Assembly (NCBI GenBank): GCA_018398765.1
Contig: JAHBMJ010000179.1
Span: forward strand, 31,574 to 95,573
From: Chromera velia
Lineage: Eukaryota; Sar; Chromeraceae
Length of the DNA: 64,000 bases
Reading direction: 5' to 3'
This document shows positions 34,701 through 46,300 of this stretch, piece after piece. The translations under genes and the position numbers were made by a program. The notes below the pieces were generated by a model. The model ran no database searches. It saw only the letters and a program-made list of their open reading frames with translations, and was not told the DNA's origin. Every line of letters begins with the position of its first letter. Positions within the stretch are counted from its first letter, which is position 1.

Positions 34701-37700
34701 ACCCTTGTTGCTTGCAGCACTTTTCGGTGCCTGTGAGCGTTTTGAAGTCTTCCCCCCCGGACACTACTACTCCTCAGAGCTCGACGGATACGTTCAGTCA
34801 GTCAGTGAGTGAGTGAGACGGCTGTCTCTGTTGAAGTGGGGTGCCCTCCACAGCAACAGCAAAGCTGAACGCATGAACTAAGCAAACCAAAAAGAAACCA
34901 TCCACCAGGCATGTAGAAGGGGGATGCGGGATAAGCGAAAAAAGAGAGAGTCACTTTCTCGATTCTTCCTTCTGCTGGTTCCGAAAAAAAACACACACGA
35001 GAAGAAGAGAAAGAAGAAGAAAGCGCTCTTGTAACGGAGGAGACTGAATGATTGTGCGCTATTTGCTCTCCTCATTCTACCCTCTCTCTCCCTTTCTCTC
35101 TCTGTCTGTGTATGTGTATCGAGACGTGCACGCAGGTGGTACAACCCTCCCTGGTTCCCTGAGGCTTCCGCCATTCCGACAACACCTCTTGACTTGAGTG
35201 GGTCTCTCTGCCTGCCTGTCTGCCTGCCTCTTGAGTTGACAGTATGATTTGTTGGCACTCTCTCTGTTATCAGGGTGGATTCACGCCGTTTTGTCTTTCT
35301 GCATAGATTTTTTTGTTGCGCAGTTCCCTTTATGGTGAAGGAATGGGGGGAAGTTTTGACCTTCGCGTAAGTTGAAGTTCCTCAGATGAGCCCCACCCGC
35401 GACAAGGTAGAGGATAATCTGTCTCTTCTCGGGGAGAAACTCCCGAGTTGCCGTGTCCCCTTCTCTTCTTTCTTCTCTTCCAGCTTCTTGCCATGCCCAT
35501 GCAAGCCTTATGGACCTGTCGACGCGCTCCTCCGGTTTTTGATTTCCTCTCTTTTCCTTTTGTGCAGCTGCACTTCGGGTGTCGTTTGAGGCAGCAGTGG
35601 AGAAACGTATGATGGTGAGTCGGCCTGTCAAGCGGGGAGGGAGAAGGAAGGGGAGAAAGAAGTGGTGCGGGAGGTCGACCGTTTGACTTATAATAATTGT
35701 GGGTCCTGTGAGGGGTCAAGAAGGTTGATGTTTCTCTCAGGGATTGACAGGGGGAGTTTGAGTTCGGTTTGCTTTCGTTCATGTTTACCTGCATGGTTCT
35801 TGTTTTTTCTCGCTTTCTGCTGTTTTCTCTCAGTAAGTTCTTTTGTAGCCTCTATATGATCACTGTTCCCTTCTATTGAAACCTTTTTTGGGCCTCGTGA
35901 ATTGCATTGTTTGTCTGTCTGTCTGTTTGCGTACTTACTTGCAGGCTGACGTTCCATTTGGCGTTCTTCTCAGCGGAGGGTTGGACTCTTCTCTTGTGGC
36001 ATCAATCGCCGTTAGGTCAGGCAGCCTCTCTGGAATATAGATTTGCTCCCAGGCTTGTATGCATCCACATGTGCACTGGAACTTTCTTTGTTTTTCGGTC
36101 TCTGGCTGGCTCCAACAGCTGTTTTCGTAGAGGTGCTTCCCCTTACAGAAGGTTCCGTTTGATCTTTTCTGAAGCCCTGCACAAATTATTTTTCGTTTCA
36201 GTGCGTCGCTTCCTGAGACCTTTTTTTATTTACGTCTCTCCGAACCGCATTCAGACAAGCATCAGCATGTGCATGCGAAAACTCTCACTGTTCGACCATT
36301 CTTGTCCGAGAGGTCCCATAGAGGCTGTGTCTTGTCATTCTTCTTTCGTCCGAAGCCGTCCTGCATGTTCATACGATTTTTTTTGCGATCTTCTTGTTCA
36401 CATGCCTGCACTCTCTCCGTTCTCTCCGTTCTTCTTGGAATGAATGCGGCAGGCAACTCGAGAAGGAGAAGGCAAAACTCTCCCCCGAGGAGTTGGCAGA
36501 CCGATCCTGGTTGCAGCAGCTGAAGAGCTTCTCCATCGGACTGCCGGGCTCTCCTGACCTGAAGGCAGCGGAGAAGGTGAGGTCCAACGACCCTCGGGGG
36601 AAGAAGATTGAAATGGATTTAATGAGAAGGGCAGGCAGATTTGAAGTTCCTTTCTTTGTCTGTTTCATTTTCCTCTTTTTTTCTAGTTGACTCTTTTTCG
36701 CACACGAGCACGACTCCCTGCACACTCTTCCGATTTCCTCACATCGCCGGGTGCAAAAGTCAACCTGAACCCCTCGAGAGCTGTGAGACCCCCCCTACAG
36801 TTAATGCACCTACCCTTCTCAACGCGCAGGTGGCCAAATTTCTGGGAACGGACCACTTCAGTTTCACGTTCACGATCCAGGAAGGCCTCGACGCCCTCCG
36901 AGACGTGATTTATCATTTGGAGACTTACGACGTGACGACGATCAGGGCGTCTACCCCGATGTACTTCCTGGCGAGGAAGATCAAATCGATCGGGGTGAAG
37001 GCGGTGATCAGCGGAGAGGGGGCAGACGAGGTCTTCGGAGGGTACCTGTACTTCCACAAGGCCCCCAACAAGGAGGAGTTCCACAGGGTGGGTGGGTAAG
37101 AGGAGGGGAGGACGGGGACCTCTTTGGTTCAGTGCATGGGATTTGATGAGCAAGGGGAGGGAGACAAGAGGGAAGGATCGGAAGGAGAGACGGAATAGAA
37201 GGGAGGGAAGTTGTGTCATCGATCGATTGCTTCATTGGTCTTCCTCTCCTGAGTGTTTTGCCGCTCTGTCTTTCTCTATCTCGGAGAATCTCCTCGAGTG
37301 CATGCACTTCCGCTTTCCTTTTTTTTCTGACCGACGATGGAATCCCTTACCCGTCCGCTCCCCGTCCCCCACTCCTCTTCTGTTGGTTGCCTCTTCCTTC
37401 GCCGCATGACATTCCTTTCCTCCCTCCCCCCCCTCTGTCCCTCATTGTGTGTGTGTTCATTCAGGAGACAGTCCGCAAACTGAAGGCCCTCCACCTGTAC
37501 GACTGTCTGAGGGCGAATAAGGCGACCCAGGCGTGGGGTCTCGAGGCCCGCACCCCGTTTCTGGACAGGGACTTTTTGGAATTGGCGATGAACATAGACC
37601 CCCAGTTCAAGATGATCGAGAAGGGAAACCCGAAGAAGATCGAGAAGTGGCCCGTCAGGGCGGCGTTCTCGGAGGACAACTATCTGCCTGATGAAATCCT

Positions 37701-38914
37701 CTGGAGGCAGAAGGAACAGTTCTCTGGTCAGGGAGGGGGCAGGCAGAGCGAAGGAAGGCGAACAGACTCTCACAGATGCATGCACGCACCCACAGAGAGA
37801 GAGGGGGAGGGGGGGGGGATTTGGACAGATGGGTGCTGCGTGCATGGATGGGTGTGGTGATGGGTATGCACTTCGAAGTTGGGGAAGGAACACACGGGCT
37901 GAACGAAGAGAGACTGAAAAGGCGCAGAAAGACGACTAAAAGAGATTCAAAGAGGGATTCATGGGTATGCCGCTTCCCAAATCTTCTCCTCCGTTCCGAG
38001 GTTCTTTCGCACACCAAAGTGGAATGAATGTGCATCTATCTTCTTTGTATTTTCTTTGTTCTTCCCTCGCTCTTTCCTTCCTTCCTTCCTTCCTTCCTTC
38101 CGTGCTGCTTTCTTCGTTGAATGGACGGACGTTCATGCAGATGGAGTCGGGTACGGGTGGATCGATGCCCTGAAGGACTTTGCGGAAGCGCGAGTTTCGT
38201 GAGTCCTTCTGCGCTTCCCTTCTTCTGTCTATCCGTCCTTCCGTCTTCTTGTTTGTCTCTCTGTCTATCTGTCTGTCTTTGTGGCTTGCTGCAGGATAGC
38301 ATGTCGACATCCCGCTTTGCTCTCTGAGAGACCTCTGCCTTCTGCCTGCTTTGCTCTCGCCTGCCCCGCACATTCGTGTCGCGGGCGTTTTATTTTATAT
38401 TTGCGCATTCTCACTTGATTTGTGGGGTTACAAACAATGAATCGACTTAATTCCTCTCAGACGACTGGAGTGTTTTCAGTCCTCCAACCAGTAAGACCAT
38501 GTGTCTGCATGCGTCTTCTTCCCTCACTCGATTTCTTTTTCGTTTTTCCCTTCTCCCTCTCCCGTCTCTCACTGCCCTCCTTTCGTTCTTTCATTCCTCC
38601 TCTCTTCGCTCCTTCTTTCCCCACTGGGAGCATTACTTTGTTTCGGTCTCTGCTTCTTTGCTTGCTTTCAGAGACCAGCAAATGGAGGCTGCAAAACATA
38701 GATTTCCCTACAACACACCTCCGACAAAGGTTGGTCTGTATGTCTGCCGGTCCGTTGAGCAACAATCCAGAAGATCAGCAACGTAGAATTGAACATTTCG
38801 ATTTCGTCGTCCACCGATCCTTATGAAGCTCCTCGATCCTCGCGAAGCTCCTCGGAAAACATCGGGATTGTTCGTAAACTTTGAACGTGATTCACCGATG
38901 CCTCTCTCTCTCTA

Positions 38915-38981
<67 letters not shown>

Positions 38982-38984
38982 GTG

Positions 38985-39026
<42 letters not shown>

Positions 39027-39879
39027 CGCGTGCAGGAAGCCTACTTCTACAGGACGATTTTCCACTCCCATTTCCCCGGACCTTCCGCTGAGAGGACAGT
39101 GCCCGGCGGACCCTCAATTGCCTGCTCTACTGCTGCTGCTCTGGCGTGGGATGCCGCATGGAGGTCTGCTCTCTGTTCTTCTTTCTTCAATCTACTCTCT
39201 CTCTCTCTCCCCCCCCCCCCNNNNNNNNNNNNNNNNNNNNNNNNNNNNNNNNNNNNNNNNNNNNNNNNNNNNNNNNNNNNNNNNNNCCCCCCCCTCTCTC
39301 TCTCTCTGCCCTGAAGGTTATCTCCTTAGCCCTCCTTCCTCTTTCTTCTTTTGCTGAGCTCGTCGAAGTAAATCTGTTGGTCGTTTGAGATGGTCTTCCG
39401 ACATTGCCTGCTTCTGGCCGGAACCCCTGCGTGGCAACACATGCAGATGCAGAGGAAGGGGGAGTGGTTCATGCGGTAAGGGAGTTAGTTGAGAGACTCT
39501 TCTCTCTGTAGCCTTCGCGCAGGGAGAGGCATTTTTTTTCTTTGGTTCCTTCTTCAGTTTTTCGTGCAGCATTTGTACGAGGGACTGACAAAGCGAGTGA
39601 CCATCAGACTGCAGCAGATTCACGTCTGTGTTCGTCTTTGCGTGCAGCAAAAATGCGGACGCAAGCGGGAGGGCCCTGTGCGGAGTCCACGTGTCAGAGA
39701 AGCAGTTTTCCGACGCGGAGAAGGCAGAGAAGCACGTGAAGGCGCAACTTCAGAAGGCGTCTGGGGGCAAGGGAGAAGGCGGGGATGAGGGCGATCCGCA
39801 CAGAGTCTCGCCGTCTCTGAAGAAGAGAAGAGTGACGATCGAGGGAGATGAGCCCGCACCTGTGAACAACGGGAAATGA
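31750..39879 (+). CDS. ASNS: Asparagine synthetase (glutamine-hydrolysing)
   Basis: The enzyme makes asparagine from aspartate, ATP and glutamine. Eighteen exons join in phase: 31750-31829, 31992-32015, 32539-32657, 33060-33131, 33465-33523, 33836-33896, 34278-34373, 34718-34796, 35136-35197, 35568-35614, 35945-36015, 36453-36576, 36830-37087, 37465-37726, 38141-38198, 38672-38729, 39036-39163, 39648-39879. This gives 629 residues. The start MCGIFAIL places the catalytic Cys2 of the class II glutaminase domain. [26 protein letters not shown] and FRTQSDCEV follow. The synthetase domain has the ATP pyrophosphatase loop SGGLDSS, then [31 protein letters not shown] and LTVPGG-like [12 protein letters not shown]. 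The C-terminus extends past most homologues with a charged tail ([14 protein letters not shown]). Intron 17 contains an assembly gap. The stop is TGA. Confidence 0.97.
38905..39034. repeat. CT/GT/CG compound microsatellite before ASNS exon 17
   Basis: CT dinucleotides, then GT with scattered CG, then a CG run that leads into the exon 17 acceptor (GTGCAG). It can form left-handed DNA in its GT/CG part. Confidence 0.9.
39221..39286. other. Assembly gap flanked by poly-C
   Basis: Sixty-six undetermined bases with C runs on both sides, within ASNS intron 17. The exons on both sides keep phase, so no exon is likely lost. Confidence 0.95.
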
Positions 39880-41083
39880 TCTGTGAAGCAGAGAGAAAGG
39901 AAATCGATTGATAGACTGAAGGAAAAAAAGGACAGTACGCTGGGGGTCCAAATTTTGCTGTCTGAGTCTGCATGTCTGTGTATTCGGCCTGGGTGCCTGC
40001 CTCTCTGTCTGTCTGTGCAAATGCAAATGGAAGAGCAATCTGAAGAGCGAGTGATCAAGTATTGCTTAACAGAAATAGAGAAAGCTGCGTCAGTGGTCAA
40101 TAGGGGGAAAAGAAGAGAAATCCAGATGGAAAAAATCAGGACATGCACCTTGGCTCCTGACACAATTTTTGCTTCCCTCCCTCTGTCGTTGAGTGCGTGC
40201 GTATGCCTCTCTGCTTGAACGTTCTTGTATTCATGCAGAGGTGAGGTGCTTTTGGAATGTCTGTGGATCGTTTTTGCTTTGTACCAGTATCTCTCTGCAT
40301 GCCCTCACTTCATCTCCTCTCCTCTCCTTCTGTTCATCTGTCTGTCTACCTCTCTGTGTGTCTGGTTCGATCGATTGACCGAATCCGGATTCCTTGCTCG
40401 AACTTTCTTACTAACGCACGGCCGTTTCATGCCCTCTTTATTGAGAAGATTCACTTGCTGAACGTCAAAACGCTCGATTTTTAATTCTGTATGTAACGTT
40501 GAAGGAAGCAACTGAACAAGGGGCACTTCATGACGTATTAAATCAGGGTGCATGGGTGGGTGCTTATCCGATTGTCTCCTCTACCTGGAATTGAACGGTC
40601 TTTGCCGATCAGTCCCTCGATCCATCCATGGATGCATGCTTCTGTCATGAATCCAGGCTTCTCCCTTGAATCCATCAGTCCCGGCCGCTCCTTTCTCATT
40701 TTTGTCTCATCGAGTCCGGGACTGCAGCTGCTTGGTCCGCTCGATCCGAATTCAAGCCATTTGATTACCGTTGTGAAGGCACTGGCAAGGTCATCCTTTA
40801 ACACTGCCGTTCTCATGCCGGGACCACTGAAGCCGCCTGAAGGATTGCAGGCAGGCGGAAGGGCGGTAACGATCCGGTACGTTCCGGTATTAAATGTTAC
40901 TAATACAGGCCCAATGAGGCTCTGACAATCATACCAAATCGACCTGGATCTAAACCTGGATGCATCAACAGTATGATCAACTCATGATTGCATTGGCGTT
41001 TAGTGCTGTTCACCACCAGAAAAAAATATGTACTAAATTATATATGCATGTAACACGTAGTGTCAAACTATGGATAGGATAGG
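39880..41083. other. Downstream of ASNS, no gene recognised
   Basis: Mixed to AT-rich DNA. The 125-codon plus-strand ORF at about 40.55-40.92 kb has no recognisable domain or coding bias and is not called. A short GGATA repeat (about 41072-41090) lies next to the MITE. Confidence 0.5.
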
Positions 41084-41091
41084 ATAGGATT

Positions 41092-41321
41092 CTAGGCGTA
41101 TCACAGCAAAAAAAAAAAAAGTAAACCAGAATTAGCTTAAATTATTTTTTTCTTTTTTTTTACGCAACACATAAGCAACACTTGTGCAATTAACACCAAA
41201 ACAACACTTATGCAGCACTTGAATAACAGTTGTTTATCACCTAACATCGCCGGACAAAAAAAAAAAAAATTAAGCGAGAACAGGCTTAAATTATTTTTTT
41301 TTTTCTCTGTGATAAGCCTAG
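41092..41321. mobile_element. 230-bp inverted-repeat MITE, CTAGGC termini
   Basis: Perfect 8-bp target duplications, ATAGGATT, lie at 41084-41091 and 41322-41329. Terminal inverted repeats read CTAGGCGTATCACAG from the left and CTAGGCTTATCACAG from the right, and each is followed inward by a 12-14-base A run. The body is non-coding. It shares the CTAGGC...CACAG...A-run design with the larger element at 53332-54372. Confidence 0.85.
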
Positions 41322-41329
41322 ATAGGATT

Positions 41330-42801
41330 TACATTTCGGGTCACCCCGCGGTCCACTGTCGGGCCTTGACTTGCACCGTTGAGAGGGCGCTCTAGAGGCA
41401 GATACCTCAAAACTTGTTGGCTGCTACGCGTAGATCAAGCGTTGTAGGCTAACCTTTCATGCCTAAGATCGAAGTCCTTTCATTCCCGATGCCCTCTTTG
41501 AACTAATGAGAAAAACCAGATTAATCGAACCATTGGAGCCAAAAGCAGGCCAAACAGGAAGGACTTGACCGTCGTCGACGCGTAACGCGTTTGCTGGGAC
41601 AGTATTAATTAGCTAGACTTCACAGCTTTTCAATTTTTAATGATTGACGACTGCAAGCGATTGATTGTATCATTTTTTTTCTTCAGGGATTTAATTAAAA
41701 GTAGACGTACAGCAGTGGACAGCAGAGAGACTCAAAGTACATAAAAGCTATCCTAGAGCTCTGAACATACAGTTTGCTTAAGCAGGCAGGTTCATTAGCT
41801 CTCTTTTATTATAAATTTCCTTCTCTTTAAAGCAGGCAAAAGAAGAAGACCTCTGAAGTAAAACTGAAAGGTCATGTGCTAAGATAAAAAAAGAGGATTG
41901 AGAGAATTTTCAACCTTGAAGTCGGACTGATATGCAGGCGTACCAACAGGTTTCAGCAAGAAAGTAACTGACAAACATTCCAACAAGTTGAACACAACAA
42001 AGTCAAAAGCCTTTTTTATCTAAAATCCTAGCCAAAATCGTTTGTCACTTTCTTTGCTGCTGCTCTGATAAAGCTAGTTAGAGCCCTAATTCCTGCCAGT
42101 GTTTTAATTCCTAACTATATATATATGTACATATTTTTTAATTTTAAGAAAAGTACGTACTGTTGTGTTGATCGCATTAATAGTATAGCAAATATTTATT
42201 ATATAATTATTTTTTTTTTTAGTGATATGGTGTGTCGTTGCATGGTGTGAAGTAATGTACATGGATATATGATGCAAGGCGGACGCCAAACAACCGGTAC
42301 ACAGGTCTAGGGCTTTGGCCTCGAACACAATGTAATCCTGTAATCCAATAAGTAAGCAAAAACTTGAGTTTTGAGTTTTTTTTATGAACAGTCATCTATA
42401 GATCTAGAGTTCTTTAATATTTTTATGCTAACAAGTTTATGTTAGTGGCTTAATTTGCATGGCAATGAATGTTTTCATTAATTTATTATGTACGTAACTT
42501 ACTAACCTAGGTAGTAACTTTACAGAAATATCTGTCTAGCTATCTTCTCTGGCTATTAACTGGCAGCCCTAGTGGCAGCCAGCATTACCCCAGCAACAGC
42601 ACATCATAGCACATCATCCTAGACATCACCATCATCATACTATCATCATAGTTATTCAGCTGTTATTGTGTTTGGTTGGCCTGTAGGCCATCATGCAATG
42701 AAACATATATTTGTACACTAAGTCATATATGCACTGACCTAGCATACAGCTAGCTGCCCTAGTAGCTGCCCTGTGGTGGCAGGTGCCTAGAGCTGCCATG
42801 C

Positions 42802-42836
<35 letters not shown>

Positions 42837-43376
42837 ACACAGAATAAGGCAGACCTGTTTGTCTCTCTTTGCATGCTTTGCGATCTACTGCTTTTGACTG
42901 ATGATCACTGATCGATCGATCGATCACTTGGTCCTCGAACCGCACCAGCCACAAGAATCTGGAGGGACCAGAAAAGGGAGGAGCGGGGCCAGAGAGGCTG
43001 CTTCAGGCATGCGCAACGTAAGTCGCGTGCAGAGCGGACATTCTGCAGGCAGCAGAAAGGAGAAAGAGAGAGCAACGAATTGAAGCAAAAATATTTCTTT
43101 CTTGTCTGCATGCATGGAGAACTGAACAAATGAAAGGCACTGTTTGCGCTGATTGAACAAAGCCTTCGATCGATGTGAAGTGTGCTGAAGGGAGCGGAGC
43201 TGTGGGGGCAAATCGCTTCACGATCTCTCTCTGGAAGCACAAGCATAGAGAGAATGGGCATGCTCATCTGGGACCTTTTCGGCGTACTCAGGCAGCCCGG
43301 CTGGCTGGTATTTTCATGAAAGCAGCCCCTTTTGCCAGGACGATTCCAGATGAGTGTATTGTACAATACAGTCAAG
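41330..43376. other. AT-rich intergenic DNA
   Basis: No supported gene. It includes a CAG/CTG triplet run (about 42807-42837) and, at about 41345-41358, the inverse of the CAGTGGACCGCGGG motif. From about 42.9 kb the DNA becomes GC-richer and likely forms the 3' flank of the minus-strand gene to the right. Confidence 0.5.
42807..42837. repeat. CTG trinucleotide repeat
   Basis: About ten uninterrupted CTG/GCT units in non-coding DNA. Confidence 0.9.
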
Positions 43377-46300
43377 TCAGAGCTCTTCCAGATTCCTTTG
43401 CTGGAAGGAACACCTGCCTGACGGTTGGTTGGACTGACGGTTGGACTCCTCCATGATCAATGGGATGCCTGTGGCAGCACAGGCAGGGACAGCGAGCCCT
43501 CCAAGGAGAAGATCGTCTGGGCTGTCCGCGTTCCCTCCTTCTCCCCCCCCCCCTCTCTCTCCCTTCGACCCCCTTCCTCTCGACCCACTCATCTGAGTCT
43601 GCTGAGTCTTCTTCGCCCTCTCCCTGTACACCAACAGCCTCTCGTCAGACCGCAACCAGATTGCAGAAGAAGAAGAAGAGGAAGATGGAGGGGAGGAAGA
43701 AGACGAAGGAGAAGCAGCAGGAGCTGCTTGGGCTTCCCCTTCTCCCTGACGTCCCTTGCCTCCTTTGCCCCTCCCACTCGCGCTCCGAGGGACAGCAGCG
43801 GACGCAGAGGAGGAGGAAGAGGAAGAGGAGGAGGGTTCGGCAGATGCAACAGCAGCAGCACCGCTAATGTCAGCGCATTCCTCCGAGGGAAGCGCCAGAG
43901 AGATTTTCTTCTCCCGACAGACTCGCAGTCTCGACTGTTGCCGTACTCGCTGCGCAGAAATAAACACAATACAGAGCAGGACATACACAGAATCCGCTGC
44001 CGAGAAGTGGACAGAAACGTTCGACAGTGTACCGTTGGCAATTCCTGATAGGTGCATTCATTCTCAGGGCAGCGTCAGGAGAGGAATGCTGGCTCATGAT
44101 TGGAGCTTTATGAAGACAAGGAGACAGGGAATTGAATCAAACAAAAGACCGACCCTTGAAGCCAACCCCCGGTGCACAGGACCAAAAAAGTCCCCAACCA
44201 AATCGTCGGCCTCCTTTTGACCCTCTCTCCCCAGAGAGCCCTCCAGGTCCGAAACCAACGCATCCACCTCCCGCCAGTAGCCCACAGACAGCACTCCGAG
44301 AAGTCTCTTCAGACAATTTTTCTCACTCAGGCCAGCCAGACCTGCGCCTGCTCACATCAAACAAATCAGACAGAGACGAAAAATCCGGATCGTCTGCTGT
44401 TTCATGCACGTCTAGGCTGCTCTACATCAACAGCTTACAGAGAAGACTGAAGAAAAGATTCTTGGCATGTCGGGGAGCAGCATGAAAAAAAGCTCTAGAG
44501 CAAATACTTTTATCAGATCAGGGAGCAAGCAGGACCGTAAACATGCACCCCGGACAGCGTTTAGAGCCGCAGTGAGGAGGAAAGCCAGGGGAAAGCAGAA
44601 AGTGCCAGCGAACAGACAAAGAGAAATACGCTCATGTACACTATATTTTTCCCGACCTTTGAGCAGCCCCTCTGTGTCTCGTCCTTCTTCGTCTTCCTCG
44701 TCCAATGGATGAATGACGAAAGCGCCGCTGTCTCTCTGTCCCTTCATCCTCCCTCCCCTCTCTCTGTGTGCTGTCCTGTGACCATTTTTCTCCCTTTCGG
44801 GAACTGCAAATGGAGAAACGGAAGCAGCCGCACCCTTTGCTTTTCGCCCTGTGTCCTTCCCCTTTCGTGAACTTGCCCGCGAGACTTCTCTCTGCGGGCC
44901 CCCACTCCCCCCCCTTTGCCCCTGTTCAGTCCCCTCCTCTAGCTTCACACGCACAACCGGGCTTTCCTCTTCAGAGGAGCTCCCTTCCTCGTCCTCCGTC
45001 CCCTGTACTGACGAGAGGAGGGCCCGACGGGACACCCCTGTGAGCACCTCTGCCACTGCGTTGACGGCCCTAGAGAACAGAACACCCCCCCGCCTGCCCC
45101 ACAGAAAACTCTGGGAGGGTATGGGAGAAGACACGGTTGGGGGGGCAGAAGAGGAAGAAGACCGAGACTTGCCCTGTCTCGATTTTGGGCCTAGGGGTGA
45201 AGGGGGAACAGGAGAGCTGTCAAGCTGACTATACCGACTTACAGCCCCCATAGAGTCTCTCAGTTCACCTGCAGCAGCACGAAGCAGCTGCTCCATCTCT
45301 TTGTGCTTCTCTGCCCCTCTATTCGCCCTGGATGCCGATGGGAGAGATGGTCCATTCGAATCGGTTAGGCGAAGCGGACCATTCTCCTCTTTCTGTCGAA
45401 CAACTGACTGTGCATCCTGTCCATTCAAAGCCGCCGAAACAGAAGCGGGACCACACGCAACGTCAAACACAGCCAAGAGAGAGGCTAGCAAGTCTGCCCA
45501 CGAGGGAAAAGTCGGACTGGATGTGCCTCGTTGAACAGAGACGGATCTGTCAGCTCTGTCTGGCGTTTCTTGGTCCAAAATAATAGTGGCTGCATCTGCT
45601 GTGGTCCCCTCAAGAGGACCCCCTGTATCTGTCTCTCCAATCGTCTCTAACAAGAGACGCGCAACCCCGGTACTTCCCTCAGAGGCTCGCAATGGACTCT
45701 GGGGAGGCTTCGGGGGGGCGGCCCCAGAAGATGTTTCTCTTCGTCTCTTTCGACCTCGTGCAGCGCTACTGCTGCTCTCAGCTGCACTCTCTGAGGAAGC
45801 TGTTGGTTTCTCCTCAAGAAACGAGAAGACCAGGGAGGCGAGCAAAGTGGCAATGGAGTCGTGCATCTGCGCGGTGTCTTTCAGACAACGCATCAAATTA
45901 GGGACCGCTGCGGCACTGTCAGTCTGCCAATGGATCCCTGTCCCTGCGATAGCGAGGGGATCATCATCCCCCTCTCTCTCTCCCCCGGCTGTATATCCGT
46001 ACAAACTGGTGGGGTCCCATTTTGCCCTACTCACCTGACTGGTCCCCTTCCAATCTCCTCCGTCTTCTTCTTTCTTAACAAGAGCGCGTTTCTTCTTCTC
46101 AAATCGTTCTGTGACCTCACGAAGGAGAAACGGAGGGAGGGAGACTCGGGGGACCGAGAGAGAGTGGCGGGTCGACGCAGACCCCCACAAAGCCCACTGG
46201 AAGCTCATCAGATCTAGAGACAGGCAGGGAGGAGGAGAGGGAGATCTACAGGGCGGAGTGCTAGAGCTGTTTCCATTCACGTGGGGGGAGGGTTTCTGTA

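Noticed and set aside
40548-40925. 125-codon ORF downstream of ASNS
   Set aside because: No recognisable domain, no splice signals of note, and frames overlap on the opposite strand.
41072-41090. GGATA repeats as an interstitial telomere
   Set aside because: Only three to four units, not a known telomere sequence, and the last bases belong to the MITE target duplication.
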